Source of the DNA: Pedobacter paludis
Lineage (GTDB): Bacteria; Bacteroidota; Bacteroidia; Sphingobacteriales; Sphingobacteriaceae
Assembly: GCF_003173575.1 (NCBI RefSeq)
Contig: NZ_QGNY01000004.1
Span: 310,001-374,000 of the forward strand
Length of the DNA stretch: 64,000 nucleotides
Direction of reading: 5' to 3'
Below, piece by piece: positions 47,875-57,243 of the stretch. The translations under genes were made by a program, and so were the position numbers. Positions within the stretch are counted from its first letter, which is position 1. Each line of letters begins with the position of its first letter. The notes under the pieces are model-generated. The model saw only the letters and a list, made by a program, of their open reading frames with translations. It was not told the DNA's origin and made no database searches.

Positions 47875-50661
47875 CTAAAATGTGTAATTAAATGATAAAG
47901 AAATGTTTGTTCCTGGTTTGTACGACATCATGGTTTCGTCTCCGCCATTAAGTACACTGCCATCATATTTTTTATTGCCGTTATAGTCGAAATAAATAAT
48001 GCTTCTCTGGTTTAAAATATCACCCGCATTTAATTTTAATTCGCCTTTTGATTTAAGGACTTTATAACTTACCTGGAAATCCAGTACATCTCTTGGGTTT
48101 TCCCAAGTGCTTGGGAAGTTGATCCCGCTTGCCTGAATAATTCTTCTTCCGATTTTGTTGTAAAGTATGTTGAAGTTTAACTTATTATCCAAAGCACTGT
48201 GCTGCAAACCTGCATTAATTACATATGGTGACTGGCCGACCATTGGGCGGGTTTTATCGATATAATTCTGATCGGTTGGGTTGGTAACTTTAGATTTTAT
48301 TAATGAAAGGTTAAAATAAGCGGTTGTATTTTTAAGGAAATTGCTTTCGCCTAAAAAGTTTAGGTTTTTTCTGGCTTCTAACTCTAAACCATAAGTATAG
48401 GCTTTTGGTGTGTTGAAGAAAGATACGTCTGGTGTAGAAAGTACATCGTAACGATAAGATTCTATCGCATCGGTAAAGTGCTTGTAAAATCCTGAAATCG
48501 AAAACAATTGACCTGCTTCTGGATAAAGTTCGTATCTAATATCCGCGTTATCAATTAAAGATCTTTTTAAGTTGGGATTACCTGCAATATTACCCAATGA
48601 TTCGTAATCGTAATATGAAGATAGTGATAATTCTCTAAACTCTGGTCTTGCCACAGTTCGGTAATAAGATGCACGAAGATTTGCCTTTTTGGTTAGGCTA
48701 TAGGTTAAGTTTATCGATGGAAGAAAATCCAGTTTGGTATCGTCAACATAATTTTTAGTTGCGCTCATTACTTTAACATTGTAATTTTCTGCTCTTACAC
48801 CATAAACGGCTCTGAAGTTTTCACCGAATTTTTGATCAAGCATTAAATAACCGTAATTGGTAAATGAATTTGCTTTATAGCTATCTAAATCTCCGCCAAC
48901 CTCTACCAATTTGTAAACGCCAGATTCTATTAAGGAAGTTGAGAATATCTGATCAAGAGGCAATGATCTGATTGCTGTCTGTAGATCTGGGTTATTTGTT
49001 TCTAATTGTGCTCCAAGGAAACGTGCATCGAAAGTTCTTTCGCGATATTGTGAACCTAAACCTAATTTCATAGTGGTTGAGGCGTCAAATAATTTGAAAG
49101 GCGTGCTGTAGTTTACATCACCAGCATAAACATTCTCGCTCAAATCAGAAAACAATCTTGTATTTTCTTTACCCAACGAAGTAATGTTTGCCTGATATGG
49201 TGTAGATGGATCGTTAAGCGGTTTAGTGTAGTTAATTTTTAATTGGTTGGGCTGATTGTTGCCAATGTTGCTATAAGAAGCAGTCCATTTTAATTTGTTA
49301 TTGCCCTCTCCAATTTGATGATCTCCTTCTAAAGTTGTTTTGAAAAGCGATTTCTGCATTACATCTAAAGCGTAAAACTTGTTTAGTGAGTTTCCATCTC
49401 TTATACCTGTACGTTCGGTATAGTTATCATCGTAGTTTTTATTGTAGATGTTTTTGAAACTGATTTTATTTTTACCGAAACTATAGGCAAAGTTTGCTAG
49501 GGCACCTACGTTTGTAGAGAACTTGTATTGATTATCGTTATAGTTATAGATGTAAAAATTACGCTCTACATCCTGAAAAAAGGTCTGTGCATTTCTGTAA
49601 GTACCAGAAATTAAGGCTCCAAACTTGTTTCCATTTTCAAAGTGCTTAACCCTGCCCAAACTGAACTGATAATTTTGGGTTGGTAATGCATTATTATTTT
49701 TTATAGTGTAATCTGTAGGCAATGATTTTAACGCAGCAATATTTTTTGCATTTGAAATTGTACCCGCAGCAACAGCAGCACTACTTGGAAAATTCTCAGC
49801 CAACTGTTTTGCGCCATCTTCGTATCCTAAATAAGCAAGTGCGTTTTTCTTTGTACCTAAAAAATCTTTAAAAGTAGATTGAGTGTTGTAACCGTAACCA
49901 ACACCAAAAGAGATAAAGTTTTGATCCGGAATGTCTTTAGTTACAATCTGAACAGCACCTCCCGCAAAATCTGCAGGCAAATCTGGCGTAGCTGTTTTGC
50001 TAATGGTTATCTTATCAACCAAATTTGAAGGAACAATATCAAAAGAGAAAGCTCTTTTATTTGCTTCTGTACTGGGTAAGGTTGAGTTATCTAAGGTTGC
50101 GGTATTGTAGCGATCACTCAAACCACGTACGATAACAAATTTATTATCCTGAATGGTTGCACCACTTACTCTTTTTAATACATCAGAAGTATTTCTATCT
50201 GGAGATTTTTTGATTTGATCACTTGAAATACCATCAGATATTAAAGCACTGTTTTTTTGCTGAGCATAAAGCGAATTAACAGATTCTTGCTTAAAGTTTG
50301 CCTTAACAACAACTTCCTGCAGATTCTGTCCGCCGGCCTCATTAAGAATAACATTTAAATTGGTAACCGCAGGCGATTTAACCTCAACATCTGATACTTC
50401 TTTTGTTTGATACCCTACGTAAGAAAATTCAAGGGTGTATTTTCCGCTAGCCATAGCTTGAAGAACATACTTTCCATCAACATCAGTAGAAACACCTTTG
50501 GTTGTACCTTTAATTTTTACGGTTACACCAATTAAGGTTTCTCCAGTTTTTTTATCGGAAATGGTTCCAGAAATTTTACCTGTTTGAGCGTAGGCTGCGA
50601 TACTTAGAAATAGAGCAAACACAGTTACTGTTGCTCTTTTAAAGATTGTGATTGATTTCAA
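47875..50661 (-). CDS. TonB-dependent outer-membrane receptor
   Basis: 928 residues, TTG start at 50661. Signal peptide to AYAQTG, then a carboxypeptidase-D-like regulatory domain (about 27-110: GKISGTISDKKTGETLIGVT, 20), then the plug (about 140-260: SDVLKRVSGATIQDNKFV, VRGLSDRYNTATLD, AGGAVQIVTKD) and a 22-strand barrel ending SLSFNYTF with terminal Phe. It imports a ligand across the outer membrane using TonB energy. Its partner lipoprotein follows. The pair resembles a SusC-plus-partner system without a SusD. Confidence 0.9.
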   Translation of the reverse strand: MKSITIFKRATVTVFALFLSIAAYAQTGKISGTISDKKTGETLIGVTVKIKGTTKGVSTDVDGKYVLQAMASGKYTLEFSYVGYQTKEVSDVEVKSPAVTNLNVILNEAGGQNLQEVVVKANFKQESVNSLYAQQKNSALISDGISSDQIKKSPDRNTSDVLKRVSGATIQDNKFVIVRGLSDRYNTATLDNSTLPSTEANKRAFSFDIVPSNLVDKITISKTATPDLPADFAGGAVQIVTKDIPDQNFISFGVGYGYNTQSTFKDFLGTKKNALAYLGYEDGAKQLAENFPSSAAVAAGTISNAKNIAALKSLPTDYTIKNNNALPTQNYQFSLGRVKHFENGNKFGALISGTYRNAQTFFQDVERNFYIYNYNDNQYKFSTNVGALANFAYSFGKNKISFKNIYNKNYDDNYTERTGIRDGNSLNKFYALDVMQKSLFKTTLEGDHQIGEGNNKLKWTASYSNIGNNQPNQLKINYTKPLNDPSTPYQANITSLGKENTRLFSDLSENVYAGDVNYSTPFKLFDASTTMKLGLGSQYRERTFDARFLGAQLETNNPDLQTAIRSLPLDQIFSTSLIESGVYKLVEVGGDLDSYKANSFTNYGYLMLDQKFGENFRAVYGVRAENYNVKVMSATKNYVDDTKLDFLPSINLTYSLTKKANLRASYYRTVARPEFRELSLSSYYDYESLGNIAGNPNLKRSLIDNADIRYELYPEAGQLFSISGFYKHFTDAIESYRYDVLSTPDVSFFNTPKAYTYGLELEARKNLNFLGESNFLKNTTAYFNLSLIKSKVTNPTDQNYIDKTRPMVGQSPYVINAGLQHSALDNKLNFNILYNKIGRRIIQASGINFPSTWENPRDVLDFQVSYKVLKSKGELKLNAGDILNQRSIIYFDYNGNKKYDGSVLNGGDETMMSYKPGTNISLSFNYTF

Positions 50662-50683
50662 TTTGCCTGTATTTAATTTTAGG

Positions 50684-50691
50684 CAAAGCTA
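50684..50691 (-). promoter_or_regulatory. Candidate -7 element of the TonB receptor gene
   Basis: Minus-strand TAGCTTTG fits TAnnTTTG, about 22 bases before the TTG start. No clear -33 partner. Confidence 0.45.
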
Positions 50692-50772
50692 TTACCACAA
50701 TGTTAGCTGTATGTTAGATGTTAATTAAGTTTTGTTTAGCTAAAGGTTAATTTAGTGTTACCATAGCTCGGA

Positions 50773-51288
50773 TTAATATTTTATACCCGCTTTCTTGCAG
50801 ATGAAGTGCAATAACCAGATTGGGCCTATTAACAAGAATTTAACATCATCTAAAAATGATGGTTTTTTACCCTCAATTTTATGACCGATAAATTGCCCAA
50901 TCCAAGCCAATACAAAAATAATTAAGGAAACCTGCCACAATGCTGGCCCGCCAACTTTTTCCCAAGATTCGATTGATACAATTCCCCAGCTCATTAAAAA
51001 AACGAGTAATAACATCATGTAAGATAATACCGGAGAAAGACGGTAATAATAATAAATAGAAAATGCGATAAGAAAGGAAGCCCAATTTACATAGCCATTG
51101 TATCTACCCAAGAAACCCATATGAGGAAAAGGAATAGACCAAACTAAGCCCAATAAGCTAAAAATAATCAACGGAACACAGATCCAATGGATAACTTCAT
51201 TGGTTTGGTTGTTATGGCTTTCCTGGTATTTATCAAAATAAACATCAACAGGACGTTGGGTTTCAGTTTTCATTTTTTGCTTGCTCAT
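50773..51288 (-). CDS. Mpo1-like/DUF962 membrane protein
   Basis: 171 residues. The DUF962 signature is near the start: RPVDVYFDKYQESHNNQTNE (20) and VIHWICVPLI, with the conserved His residues. Four or so membrane segments follow. The yeast member Mpo1 is a dioxygenase of 2-hydroxy fatty acids; the same reaction here is only suggested. ATG at 51273 (five codons in) is an alternative start. A repeat-rich spacer lies upstream. Confidence 0.82.
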   Translation of the reverse strand: MSKQKMKTETQRPVDVYFDKYQESHNNQTNEVIHWICVPLIIFSLLGLVWSIPFPHMGFLGRYNGYVNWASFLIAFSIYYYYRLSPVLSYMMLLLVFLMSWGIVSIESWEKVGGPALWQVSLIIFVLAWIGQFIGHKIEGKKPSFLDDVKFLLIGPIWLLHFICKKAGIKY

Positions 51289-51366
51289 CTACTGTAAAAA
51301 TAAAAAAAAGCACCCGATATTCATTGTTTTAATTTTTGTAATTGTGGTGGTTCTAGTTTCGGTAAG

Positions 51367-51408
51367 TGGAGACACGAACCGAGGCGCATGATGGAGACAC
51401 GAACCAAG
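51367..51408. repeat. Two copies of the TGGAGACACGAACC repeat
   Basis: TGGAGACACGAACCGAGG (51367-51384) and TGGAGACACGAACCAAG (51392-51408). The 14-base core also forms one arm of the palindrome at 5683-5718. The 306-base gap 51289-51594 holds this repeat, the rny terminator and the palindrome below, and no gene. Confidence 0.75.
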
Positions 51409-51483
51409 TTGTGAAGCACCTGCACTTCAGTTTAGAAATGGTCGTATTAAAAAATCTGCGGAGATCACATAAATCTGCGGGAA

Positions 51484-51518
51484 ACAAAAAAAGCGATGGA
51501 ATAGCCATCGCTTTTTTT
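51484..51518. terminator. Bidirectional-looking hairpin between two repeat elements
   Basis: AAGCGATGG pairs with CCATCGCTT around AATAG, A-run on the left and T-run on the right. It lies beyond the 3' end of rny on the minus strand. Confidence 0.78.
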
Positions 51519-51526
51519 ATCTAAAT

Positions 51527-51588
51527 CGTCATGCTGAATTTAATTTAGCATCTCTTTAGTAAGACTCTGAAAAAAGTTCAGCGTGACG
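51527..51588. repeat. REP-like palindrome
   Basis: CGTCATGCTGAA (51527-51538) and TTCAGCGTGACG (51577-51588) are inverted copies with one G-T pair. It sits just after the rny stop at 51595. Confidence 0.75.
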
Positions 51589-51594
51589 AAAAAC

Positions 51595-53166
51595 TTACTT
51601 CGCAAATGCTACCGAACGGGTTTCTCTAATTACGGTAACCTTAATTTGCCCCGGATAAGTCATTTCAGTTTGGATACGGGTTGAAATATCTGCCGCCAAT
51701 AATTCTGCCTGAGCATCCGTAATTCGTTCACTTTCTACAATTACACGTAATTCTCTACCAGCTTGTATAGCAAATGTTTTTTCAACACCAGGATAAGAAA
51801 GCGCTAACTCTTCCAAATCTTTTAAGCGTTTGATATAACTTTCTACAACCTCACGACGAGCACCCGGACGAGCACCTGAAATTGCATCACAAGCTTGAAT
51901 AATAGGAGAAATCATCGATGTCATTTCGATTTCATCGTGGTGAGCTCCAATTGCATTGCAAATTTCTGGATGTTCTTTATATTTTTCGGCCAACTGCATT
52001 CCTAAAATTGCGTGTGGCAATTCTGGATTATCATCAGGAACCTTACCTATATCATGTAATAAACCGGCACGTTTAGCCATCTTTGCGTTTAAGCCTAATT
52101 CTGCAGCCATTGTAGCACAGAAATTGGCCACTTCGCGTGAGTGATGTAAAAGGTTTTGTCCGTAAGACGAACGATAACGCATACGACCAACCATACGGAT
52201 CAGTTCTGGATGTAAACCATGAATTCCTAAATCGATAACTGTACGTTCTCCAATTTCTACAATCTCATCTTCGATTTGCTTTTTCGTTTTAGCCACAATC
52301 TCTTCAATACGAGCGGGATGAATACGTCCATCTGTTACCAAACGGTGTAATGCCAAACGGGCAATTTCTCTTCTTACAGGATCGAAACCAGAAAGTATAA
52401 TGGCCTCTGGAGTATCGTCAACAATAATTTCAATTCCGGTTGCGGCTTCTAAAGCACGAATATTTCTACCTTCCCTACCAATTACACGCCCTTTAATTTC
52501 GTCACTTTCGATATGAAATATAGATACGGAGTTTTCAATAGCAGCTTCGGTAGCCGTACGTTGAATGGTTTGTATTACAACTTTCTTAGCTTCTTTACTT
52601 GCGGTTAATTTTGCTTCGTCTACAATATCCTTAATCTGGATCATTGCCTGTGTACGTGCAACTTCTTTTAAGTTTTCTACCAATTGGTTTTTAGCTTCTT
52701 CGGCAGATAAACCTGCAATGGTTTCGAGCTGAGTTAAGTGCTGATTTTTAAGAACTTCTACTTCTTCCTGCTTTTTAACAGCAATTTCAGTTTGCTTTTC
52801 TAAAAGCGCTTTTTGCTTATCAAGTTCTTGCTCTTTTTTATTAAAGTTTTCCATGCGCTGGTTAACAGATTGTTCTTTCTGTTTCATCGTATTTTCACGC
52901 TGGTTGATGTTGTTGTTTTTAGCATTAACTTCTTGTTCATGCTCGGCTTTCATCTGCAAAAATTTCTCTTTTGCCTCCAAAAGTTTATTCTTTTTTAAGA
53001 TTTCAGCATTGTTTTCTGCATCTTTTAAAATCTTCTTCACCTTGTTTTGAGCAGCAATTTCTTGTTGCTTTAGCAAGTTACGCAGGAGGAATCTTCCCAC
53101 CACTACTCCGATAGCTAAACCTGCTATTACGGCAAATACGTATCCTAATATTTCAACTATTTCCAT
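51595..53166 (-). CDS. rny: Ribonuclease Y
   Basis: 523 residues, normal length. N-terminal membrane helix (about 5-26), a long charged coiled coil (about 30-170), a KH domain with [15 protein letters not shown] near 230-245, and an HD domain with [11 protein letters not shown] near 365 and the HHDE motif. A membrane-anchored endonuclease that starts mRNA decay. It lies after a 6S-like RNA and zapA. Confidence 0.96.
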   Translation of the reverse strand: MEIVEILGYVFAVIAGLAIGVVVGRFLLRNLLKQQEIAAQNKVKKILKDAENNAEILKKNKLLEAKEKFLQMKAEHEQEVNAKNNNINQRENTMKQKEQSVNQRMENFNKKEQELDKQKALLEKQTEIAVKKQEEVEVLKNQHLTQLETIAGLSAEEAKNQLVENLKEVARTQAMIQIKDIVDEAKLTASKEAKKVVIQTIQRTATEAAIENSVSIFHIESDEIKGRVIGREGRNIRALEAATGIEIIVDDTPEAIILSGFDPVRREIARLALHRLVTDGRIHPARIEEIVAKTKKQIEDEIVEIGERTVIDLGIHGLHPELIRMVGRMRYRSSYGQNLLHHSREVANFCATMAAELGLNAKMAKRAGLLHDIGKVPDDNPELPHAILGMQLAEKYKEHPEICNAIGAHHDEIEMTSMISPIIQACDAISGARPGARREVVESYIKRLKDLEELALSYPGVEKTFAIQAGRELRVIVESERITDAQAELLAADISTRIQTEMTYPGQIKVTVIRETRSVAFAK

Positions 53167-53180
53167 TTTGTTTTTTAAGT

Positions 53181-53356
53181 AAAAAAAAACCGCAACTAAT
53201 TTTTTTAAGTCTCATCCATTTTAAACCTCAACTAAGCATAATTAGGGTTTAAGCCATTTTCAGGTGCCATAGCAGATGAAATACGCCCTCTTAACCCTAT
53301 AGATATTGAAGTGTTAAGTTTATAAAATTTGAAACTCAAAAAACTAGCTGCGGCTA
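53181..53356 (-). ncRNA. ssrS: 6S-like RNA between zapA and rny
   Basis: On the minus strand a closing helix pairs CCGCAGCTAGTTTTTTGAGT (53353 down to 53334) with ACTTAAAAAAATTAGTTGCGG read in two parts near 53208-53190, with few wobbles, and is followed at once by a run of nine U. Inside, GGGTTAAG pairs with CTTAAACCC around a central open region, giving the long rod with bubble of 6S RNA. No ORF fills the gap. zapA is the usual neighbour of ssrS in many bacteria. Length about 175 bases. Alternative: another structured leader of rny. Confidence 0.7.
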
Positions 53357-53454
53357 TATTTTTGTGCTAATGTCATATTGTCTTCATTATAATTAAGCGA
53401 GAGAAATTCATCCAGCGCACATATTAATTAGACAAAAAATATAAAGAACGTACC

Positions 53455-53745
53455 TTATTTTACAAAGAAATCGTTTAATAAAACATCCAATTCTTCAACT
53501 TTATCAGCAACGGCAGAATCTTGATTTTGCACTTTATTTTCTGTTCTTAATACGGCTGTTGCATAGTGCAATACTGCCATAGAAAGTAGATCCTGTTTGT
53601 CTCTAACCGCATAATTTTCTTGGTAGTCTTTTATGCGCTCATTGATCATTTTTGCTGCCCGTCTCACAATCTCTTCCTCTTCCATATTAACCTTTAATGG
53701 GTAAATACGGTCGGAAATGGTTATTTTAATCGAGATTTCTCCCAT
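53455..53745 (-). CDS. zapA: Cell-division protein ZapA
   Basis: 96 residues, normal. The N-terminal domain reads SIKITISDRIYPLKVNMEEE (20), then EEIVRRAAKMINERIKDYQE (20), followed by a C-terminal coiled coil. ZapA bundles FtsZ filaments at midcell. It lies between a coiled-coil protein gene and the 6S-like RNA, downstream of pheT. Confidence 0.92.
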   Translation of the reverse strand: MGEISIKITISDRIYPLKVNMEEEEIVRRAAKMINERIKDYQENYAVRDKQDLLSMAVLHYATAVLRTENKVQNQDSAVADKVEELDVLLNDFFVK

Positions 53746-53778
53746 TTGTTAGCTTAGTTTCTGATTCTTTTGCATTCC

Positions 53779-54069
53779 TTATTTCTTAAGCATTGCAATA
53801 CTTTTATCAATCTCCCGCACAAAATCGTTAATTTTTTGTTTAATGTCAAGAGACTTTTCACTCGTGCCTTCAATACTTTTAGCCAATTTTGTAACCCTTA
53901 GTTTTTCATCTAATTCTACATTTTTGCCTTTTGCGGTATCAAGTGCAACCTTTAACGATTGATTTTCAAGCTTTAATAAATCATTTTCTTCTTGTAAAGC
54001 ATTACATAACTCAATTACTTGAGCCGTTTTTTGTATTACCTTATCTAATTGATCTGCAACAGAAGTCAT
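53779..54069 (-). CDS. Small coiled-coil protein, ZapB-like by context
   Basis: 96 residues, mostly helical with heptads (about 3-65: VIELCNALQEENDLLKLENQ, 20). No membrane segment. It is 33 bases upstream of zapA and just after pheT. The size, coiled coil and position suggest a ZapB-like partner of ZapA at the Z-ring, but sequence similarity to ZapB is not evident to me; the role is inference. Confidence 0.7.
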   Translation of the reverse strand: MTSVADQLDKVIQKTAQVIELCNALQEENDLLKLENQSLKVALDTAKGKNVELDEKLRVTKLAKSIEGTSEKSLDIKQKINDFVREIDKSIAMLKK

Positions 54070-54100
54070 GAATTTATTTCTAAAAATACGAATTTATATT

Positions 54101-56500
54101 TTATTTCCTAATTTCTGCCCCTGCTTGTTGGGTTAAATTGCTTATTAATTTCTGCATGGTTTGCTCAATCTGCTTATCTGTAAGGGTTTGCTCCTCATCT
54201 TGCAGAATGAAGTTTAAAGCATAAGATTTTTTACCCTCCGGTAATTTGTCTCCAACATACACGTCGAATACGCCAACTTCCTTAATCAGTTTTTTGTCGG
54301 TTTTAAAAGCAATTCCTTTTAAGGTATCAAAAGTTACGTTTTGATCAATTAATAAAGAAAGATCACGGCGAACCTGAGGATATCTTGAAACCTCTTTATT
54401 CACAATTTTATTCTTTTTAACAATATCCAATAAACCAGACCAATCAAAATCGGCATAAAAAACTTCGGCATTTACATCCGTTAATTTACGATCTGCTTTT
54501 GTCGCCGCTCCAAAGCTTACCAAGGTTTTATCACCGCGGAAATATTTAATCCCATAAGCGAAATTCTCATCGGTTAAGGTATCCGTCTGATAATTTAAGA
54601 TTCCTAAACGGGACATTACAGCATCAACCGCCGATTTCAAATTATAAAAACTTGTTGATTTGGAGTTTTGATTCCATTGCTCACTTTGTTTTGCTCCAGA
54701 AATTACCAAAAGCAATCTTGGGCGCTCCACATATTTTTCGTTAATTAAATGATAGGTTTTACCAAATTCATAAAACTTAACATCGGCATTTTTACGGTTC
54801 TGATTGTAAGCTACACTTTCTAAGGCGGGCATTAACAAACTTTGACGCATTACATTCAAATCGCTGCTTAGAGGATTTAAAATCTGCACAGCCTCATCCA
54901 AATTTTTAGAATAAGCCATTTTGGTTAACGAGTTGCACCAGATTTCTGCATAACCATTTGCAGTTAACATATCGGCAATTACGTTATTTGTATTTTCCTT
55001 TTCGGGTTTGATACTATAAGAAAGTGAGGCATTTACTTTAGCAGGAATCTCAATATTATTGTATCCATAAATCCTTAAAACTTCTTCGGTTACATCGCAT
55101 TCGCGGGTTACATCAACTTTGTAAGCCGGAACTTTTAACGATAAACCTTCGGCACTTTCTGCAGTTGCCTCAATTCCCAAAGCTAAAATGATTGCTTTGA
55201 TTTCCTCCGCAGGAATATCGGCGCCAATTAATTTTGTGATTCCGTTATAGGTTACATCAAACTCAAACGGCTTAATCGGATTTGGATAAATATCAGAAAC
55301 TGAGGATGAAATCTCTCCTCCGGCCAGTTCCTTAATCAAAATTGCCGCGTATTTTAAAGCTATAACGGTAATTTCAGGATCGGTACCACGTTCGAAACGA
55401 AACGAAGCATCGGTTTTTAAACCGTGTCTTTTAGAAGTTTTCCGTACTGAGACTGAATTAAAATATGCACTTTCTAAAAAGATATTTTTGGTTTCTGCAG
55501 AAACTCCAGAAGTTTTGCCACCGAAAACACCAGCGATGCACATCGGCGCTTCGGTATTGCAGATCATTAAATCATCAGCACTTAGTTTTCGCTCAACATC
55601 ATCAAGTGTTAAAAATGATGTACCCTCTGCAACTTTTTTAACAATTACCTTTCCACCAACAATTTTATCGGCATCAAAAGCATGTAAAGGCTGGCCAAGG
55701 CCATGCAAAACATAGTTGGTAACATCAACAACATTGTTAATTGGGCGCAAGCCGATTACTTTTAATTTATCTTTTAACCATTCCGGAGATTCGGTAACAG
55801 TTACGCCTGAAATAGTTAAACTGCTGTATCGCGGGCAGGCCTCTAAATCTTCAACTTCGACAGGAATAACCAAACTTTCGTTATCTGTTTTAAAAGCAGA
55901 TAAATTTGGATGCTCATATTTACTGCGGAAATAACCAGCCAAATCTCTAGCAACACCCAAGTGCGAGGCTGCGTCTGCACGGTTAGGTGTTAACCCGATT
56001 TCGAAAACAAAATCATCTTCCATTTCGAAGTGATTTTTAGCTAAAATACCAATTTGAGTATCTTCCGGTAAAATCATAATCCCATCGTGAGATTTTCCTA
56101 AACCGATTTCATCCTCAGCACAGATCATTCCCTGAGAAACCTCTCCTCTAATTTTTGATTCCTTGATTTTAAAAGGCTCGCCTTCCAAAGGATAAACAGT
56201 TGTAGCAACAGTAGCAACCACAACTTTTTGACCAGCCCCCACATTTGGCGCTCCGCAAACAATTTGAAGATTTTCTGCTCCGCCAACATTTACCGTGGTA
56301 ACACGTAAGCGATCGGCATTGGGATGTTGTACACAAGTTAAAACTTCGCCTATAACCAAGCCTTCCAATCCACCAATTATGGGTTGAACTTTATCTACAC
56401 TTTCTACTTCTAAACCAACATTGGTAAGAATTAAAGAGAGTTCTTCTGGGCTTTTATCGATTTGTACGAATTGTTTTAACCAGTTATATGATATTTTCAT
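54101..56500 (-). CDS. pheT: Phenylalanyl-tRNA synthetase beta subunit
   Basis: 799 residues, full length. Order of domains: N-terminal tRNA-binding EMAP/OB fold (about 40-150, with LTCVQHPNADRLRVTTV), B3/B4 editing core (RPINNVVDVTNYVLHGLGQP, 20), B5, the catalytic-like core and the C-terminal ferredoxin-type anticodon-binding domain (YPQVRRDLSLLIDQ). With PheS it charges tRNA-Phe; pheS is not in the window. It heads the pheT, coiled-coil, zapA run. Confidence 0.97.
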   Translation of the reverse strand: MKISYNWLKQFVQIDKSPEELSLILTNVGLEVESVDKVQPIIGGLEGLVIGEVLTCVQHPNADRLRVTTVNVGGAENLQIVCGAPNVGAGQKVVVATVATTVYPLEGEPFKIKESKIRGEVSQGMICAEDEIGLGKSHDGIMILPEDTQIGILAKNHFEMEDDFVFEIGLTPNRADAASHLGVARDLAGYFRSKYEHPNLSAFKTDNESLVIPVEVEDLEACPRYSSLTISGVTVTESPEWLKDKLKVIGLRPINNVVDVTNYVLHGLGQPLHAFDADKIVGGKVIVKKVAEGTSFLTLDDVERKLSADDLMICNTEAPMCIAGVFGGKTSGVSAETKNIFLESAYFNSVSVRKTSKRHGLKTDASFRFERGTDPEITVIALKYAAILIKELAGGEISSSVSDIYPNPIKPFEFDVTYNGITKLIGADIPAEEIKAIILALGIEATAESAEGLSLKVPAYKVDVTRECDVTEEVLRIYGYNNIEIPAKVNASLSYSIKPEKENTNNVIADMLTANGYAEIWCNSLTKMAYSKNLDEAVQILNPLSSDLNVMRQSLLMPALESVAYNQNRKNADVKFYEFGKTYHLINEKYVERPRLLLVISGAKQSEQWNQNSKSTSFYNLKSAVDAVMSRLGILNYQTDTLTDENFAYGIKYFRGDKTLVSFGAATKADRKLTDVNAEVFYADFDWSGLLDIVKKNKIVNKEVSRYPQVRRDLSLLIDQNVTFDTLKGIAFKTDKKLIKEVGVFDVYVGDKLPEGKKSYALNFILQDEEQTLTDKQIEQTMQKLISNLTQQAGAEIRK

Positions 56501-56568
56501 TGTTAAGGTATCAAGTAATGAGTGTCATTATCAAGACGAATCTCGAGTGATACTCAATTTATAAAACG

Positions 56569-56576
56569 CAAAGATA
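56569..56576 (-). promoter_or_regulatory. Candidate -7 element of pheT
   Basis: Minus-strand TATCTTTG fits TAnnTTTG, about 70 bases before the pheT ATG. Confidence 0.5.
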
Positions 56577-56693
56577 TTATTTAAAGGTTAAAGCAGAAAG
56601 CTAAACCGGAAATCTTGGTGTAATAAAATTATTCCGTCACCTTGACAAAAATATAAGGAAACAGAGCTTGAAGCTTTCATGGCTAAGCTCGAA

Positions 56694-56845
56694 ATTGACG
56701 ACTCTCGAACACCATTATCGTCTTAGCTAATCCCATGCCCATCATCTCGACCGAAGTGTAACGAAGTGGTGTGATCTTTGAACTTTACAACCGTTTGTCT
56801 TCAGCCTCAAAGATCTCTGCTTTATCCAAAATGACGACTCCCAAG
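56694..56845. repeat. Repeat-rich spacer with inverted and direct repeats
   Basis: In the 356-base gap 56501-56856: TGACGACTC occurs at about 56696 and 56832; GATCTTTGA (56773-56781) and TCAAAGATC (56807-56815) are perfect inverted arms; CATCTCGACCGAAGTG precedes them. This resembles intergenic palindromic repeats seen across Bacteroidota. No gene. Confidence 0.6.
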
Positions 56846-56856
56846 CTTAAAAAAAA

Positions 56857-57051
56857 CTAATGACTAATATGGAGATTCGAAAGAATGACTGCACAGGCTC
56901 CTGCGCCGATTACAAGCATAACTACGGATATGATTATAAGATTTAATCCTGGTTTTAAGGGTTTATTATTTGCTGCCTTGATTATAATTTGAATAATCCC
57001 AACTATAAATAAAATTGCAACTATTATCCAATATAAAATAAATATTCCCAT
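56857..57051 (-). CDS. Small two-helix membrane protein, copy 2
   Basis: 64 residues from the ATG at 57051 (an upstream ATG at 57081 would overlap the preceding gene and add ten residues with no counterpart in the paralogue). Two membrane helices flank a short KAANNKPLKPGL loop. It is clearly a paralogue of the gene just upstream, sharing IVGIIQ, KPGL and GACAVILS. Function unknown. Confidence 0.75.
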   Translation of the reverse strand: MGIFILYWIIVAILFIVGIIQIIIKAANNKPLKPGLNLIIISVVMLVIGAGACAVILSNLHISH

Positions 57052-57053
57052 AA

Positions 57054-57242
57054 TTAAGATTGACTTAGAATTACAGCACATGCCCCAAAACCTATTACCA
57101 CCATAATTACTGATATGATAATGAGTTTTAGGCCTGGTTTTACAGGTTCGTTATTAGTAGATTTTATAATTACCTGAATTATTCCAACAATAAAGAGTAC
57201 AATTGCAGTTAAGCCATAAAGAAACAAAAGGACTAAAAGCAT
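57054..57242 (-). CDS. Small two-helix membrane protein, copy 1
   Basis: 62 residues. Two membrane helices with a KSTNNEPVKPGL loop. It starts one base after the radical SAM gene ends and is followed by its paralogue, so all three are probably cotranscribed. No known family recognised. Confidence 0.75.
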   Translation of the reverse strand: MLLVLLFLYGLTAIVLFIVGIIQVIIKSTNNEPVKPGLKLIIISVIMVVIGFGACAVILSQS

Positions 57243-57243
57243 A

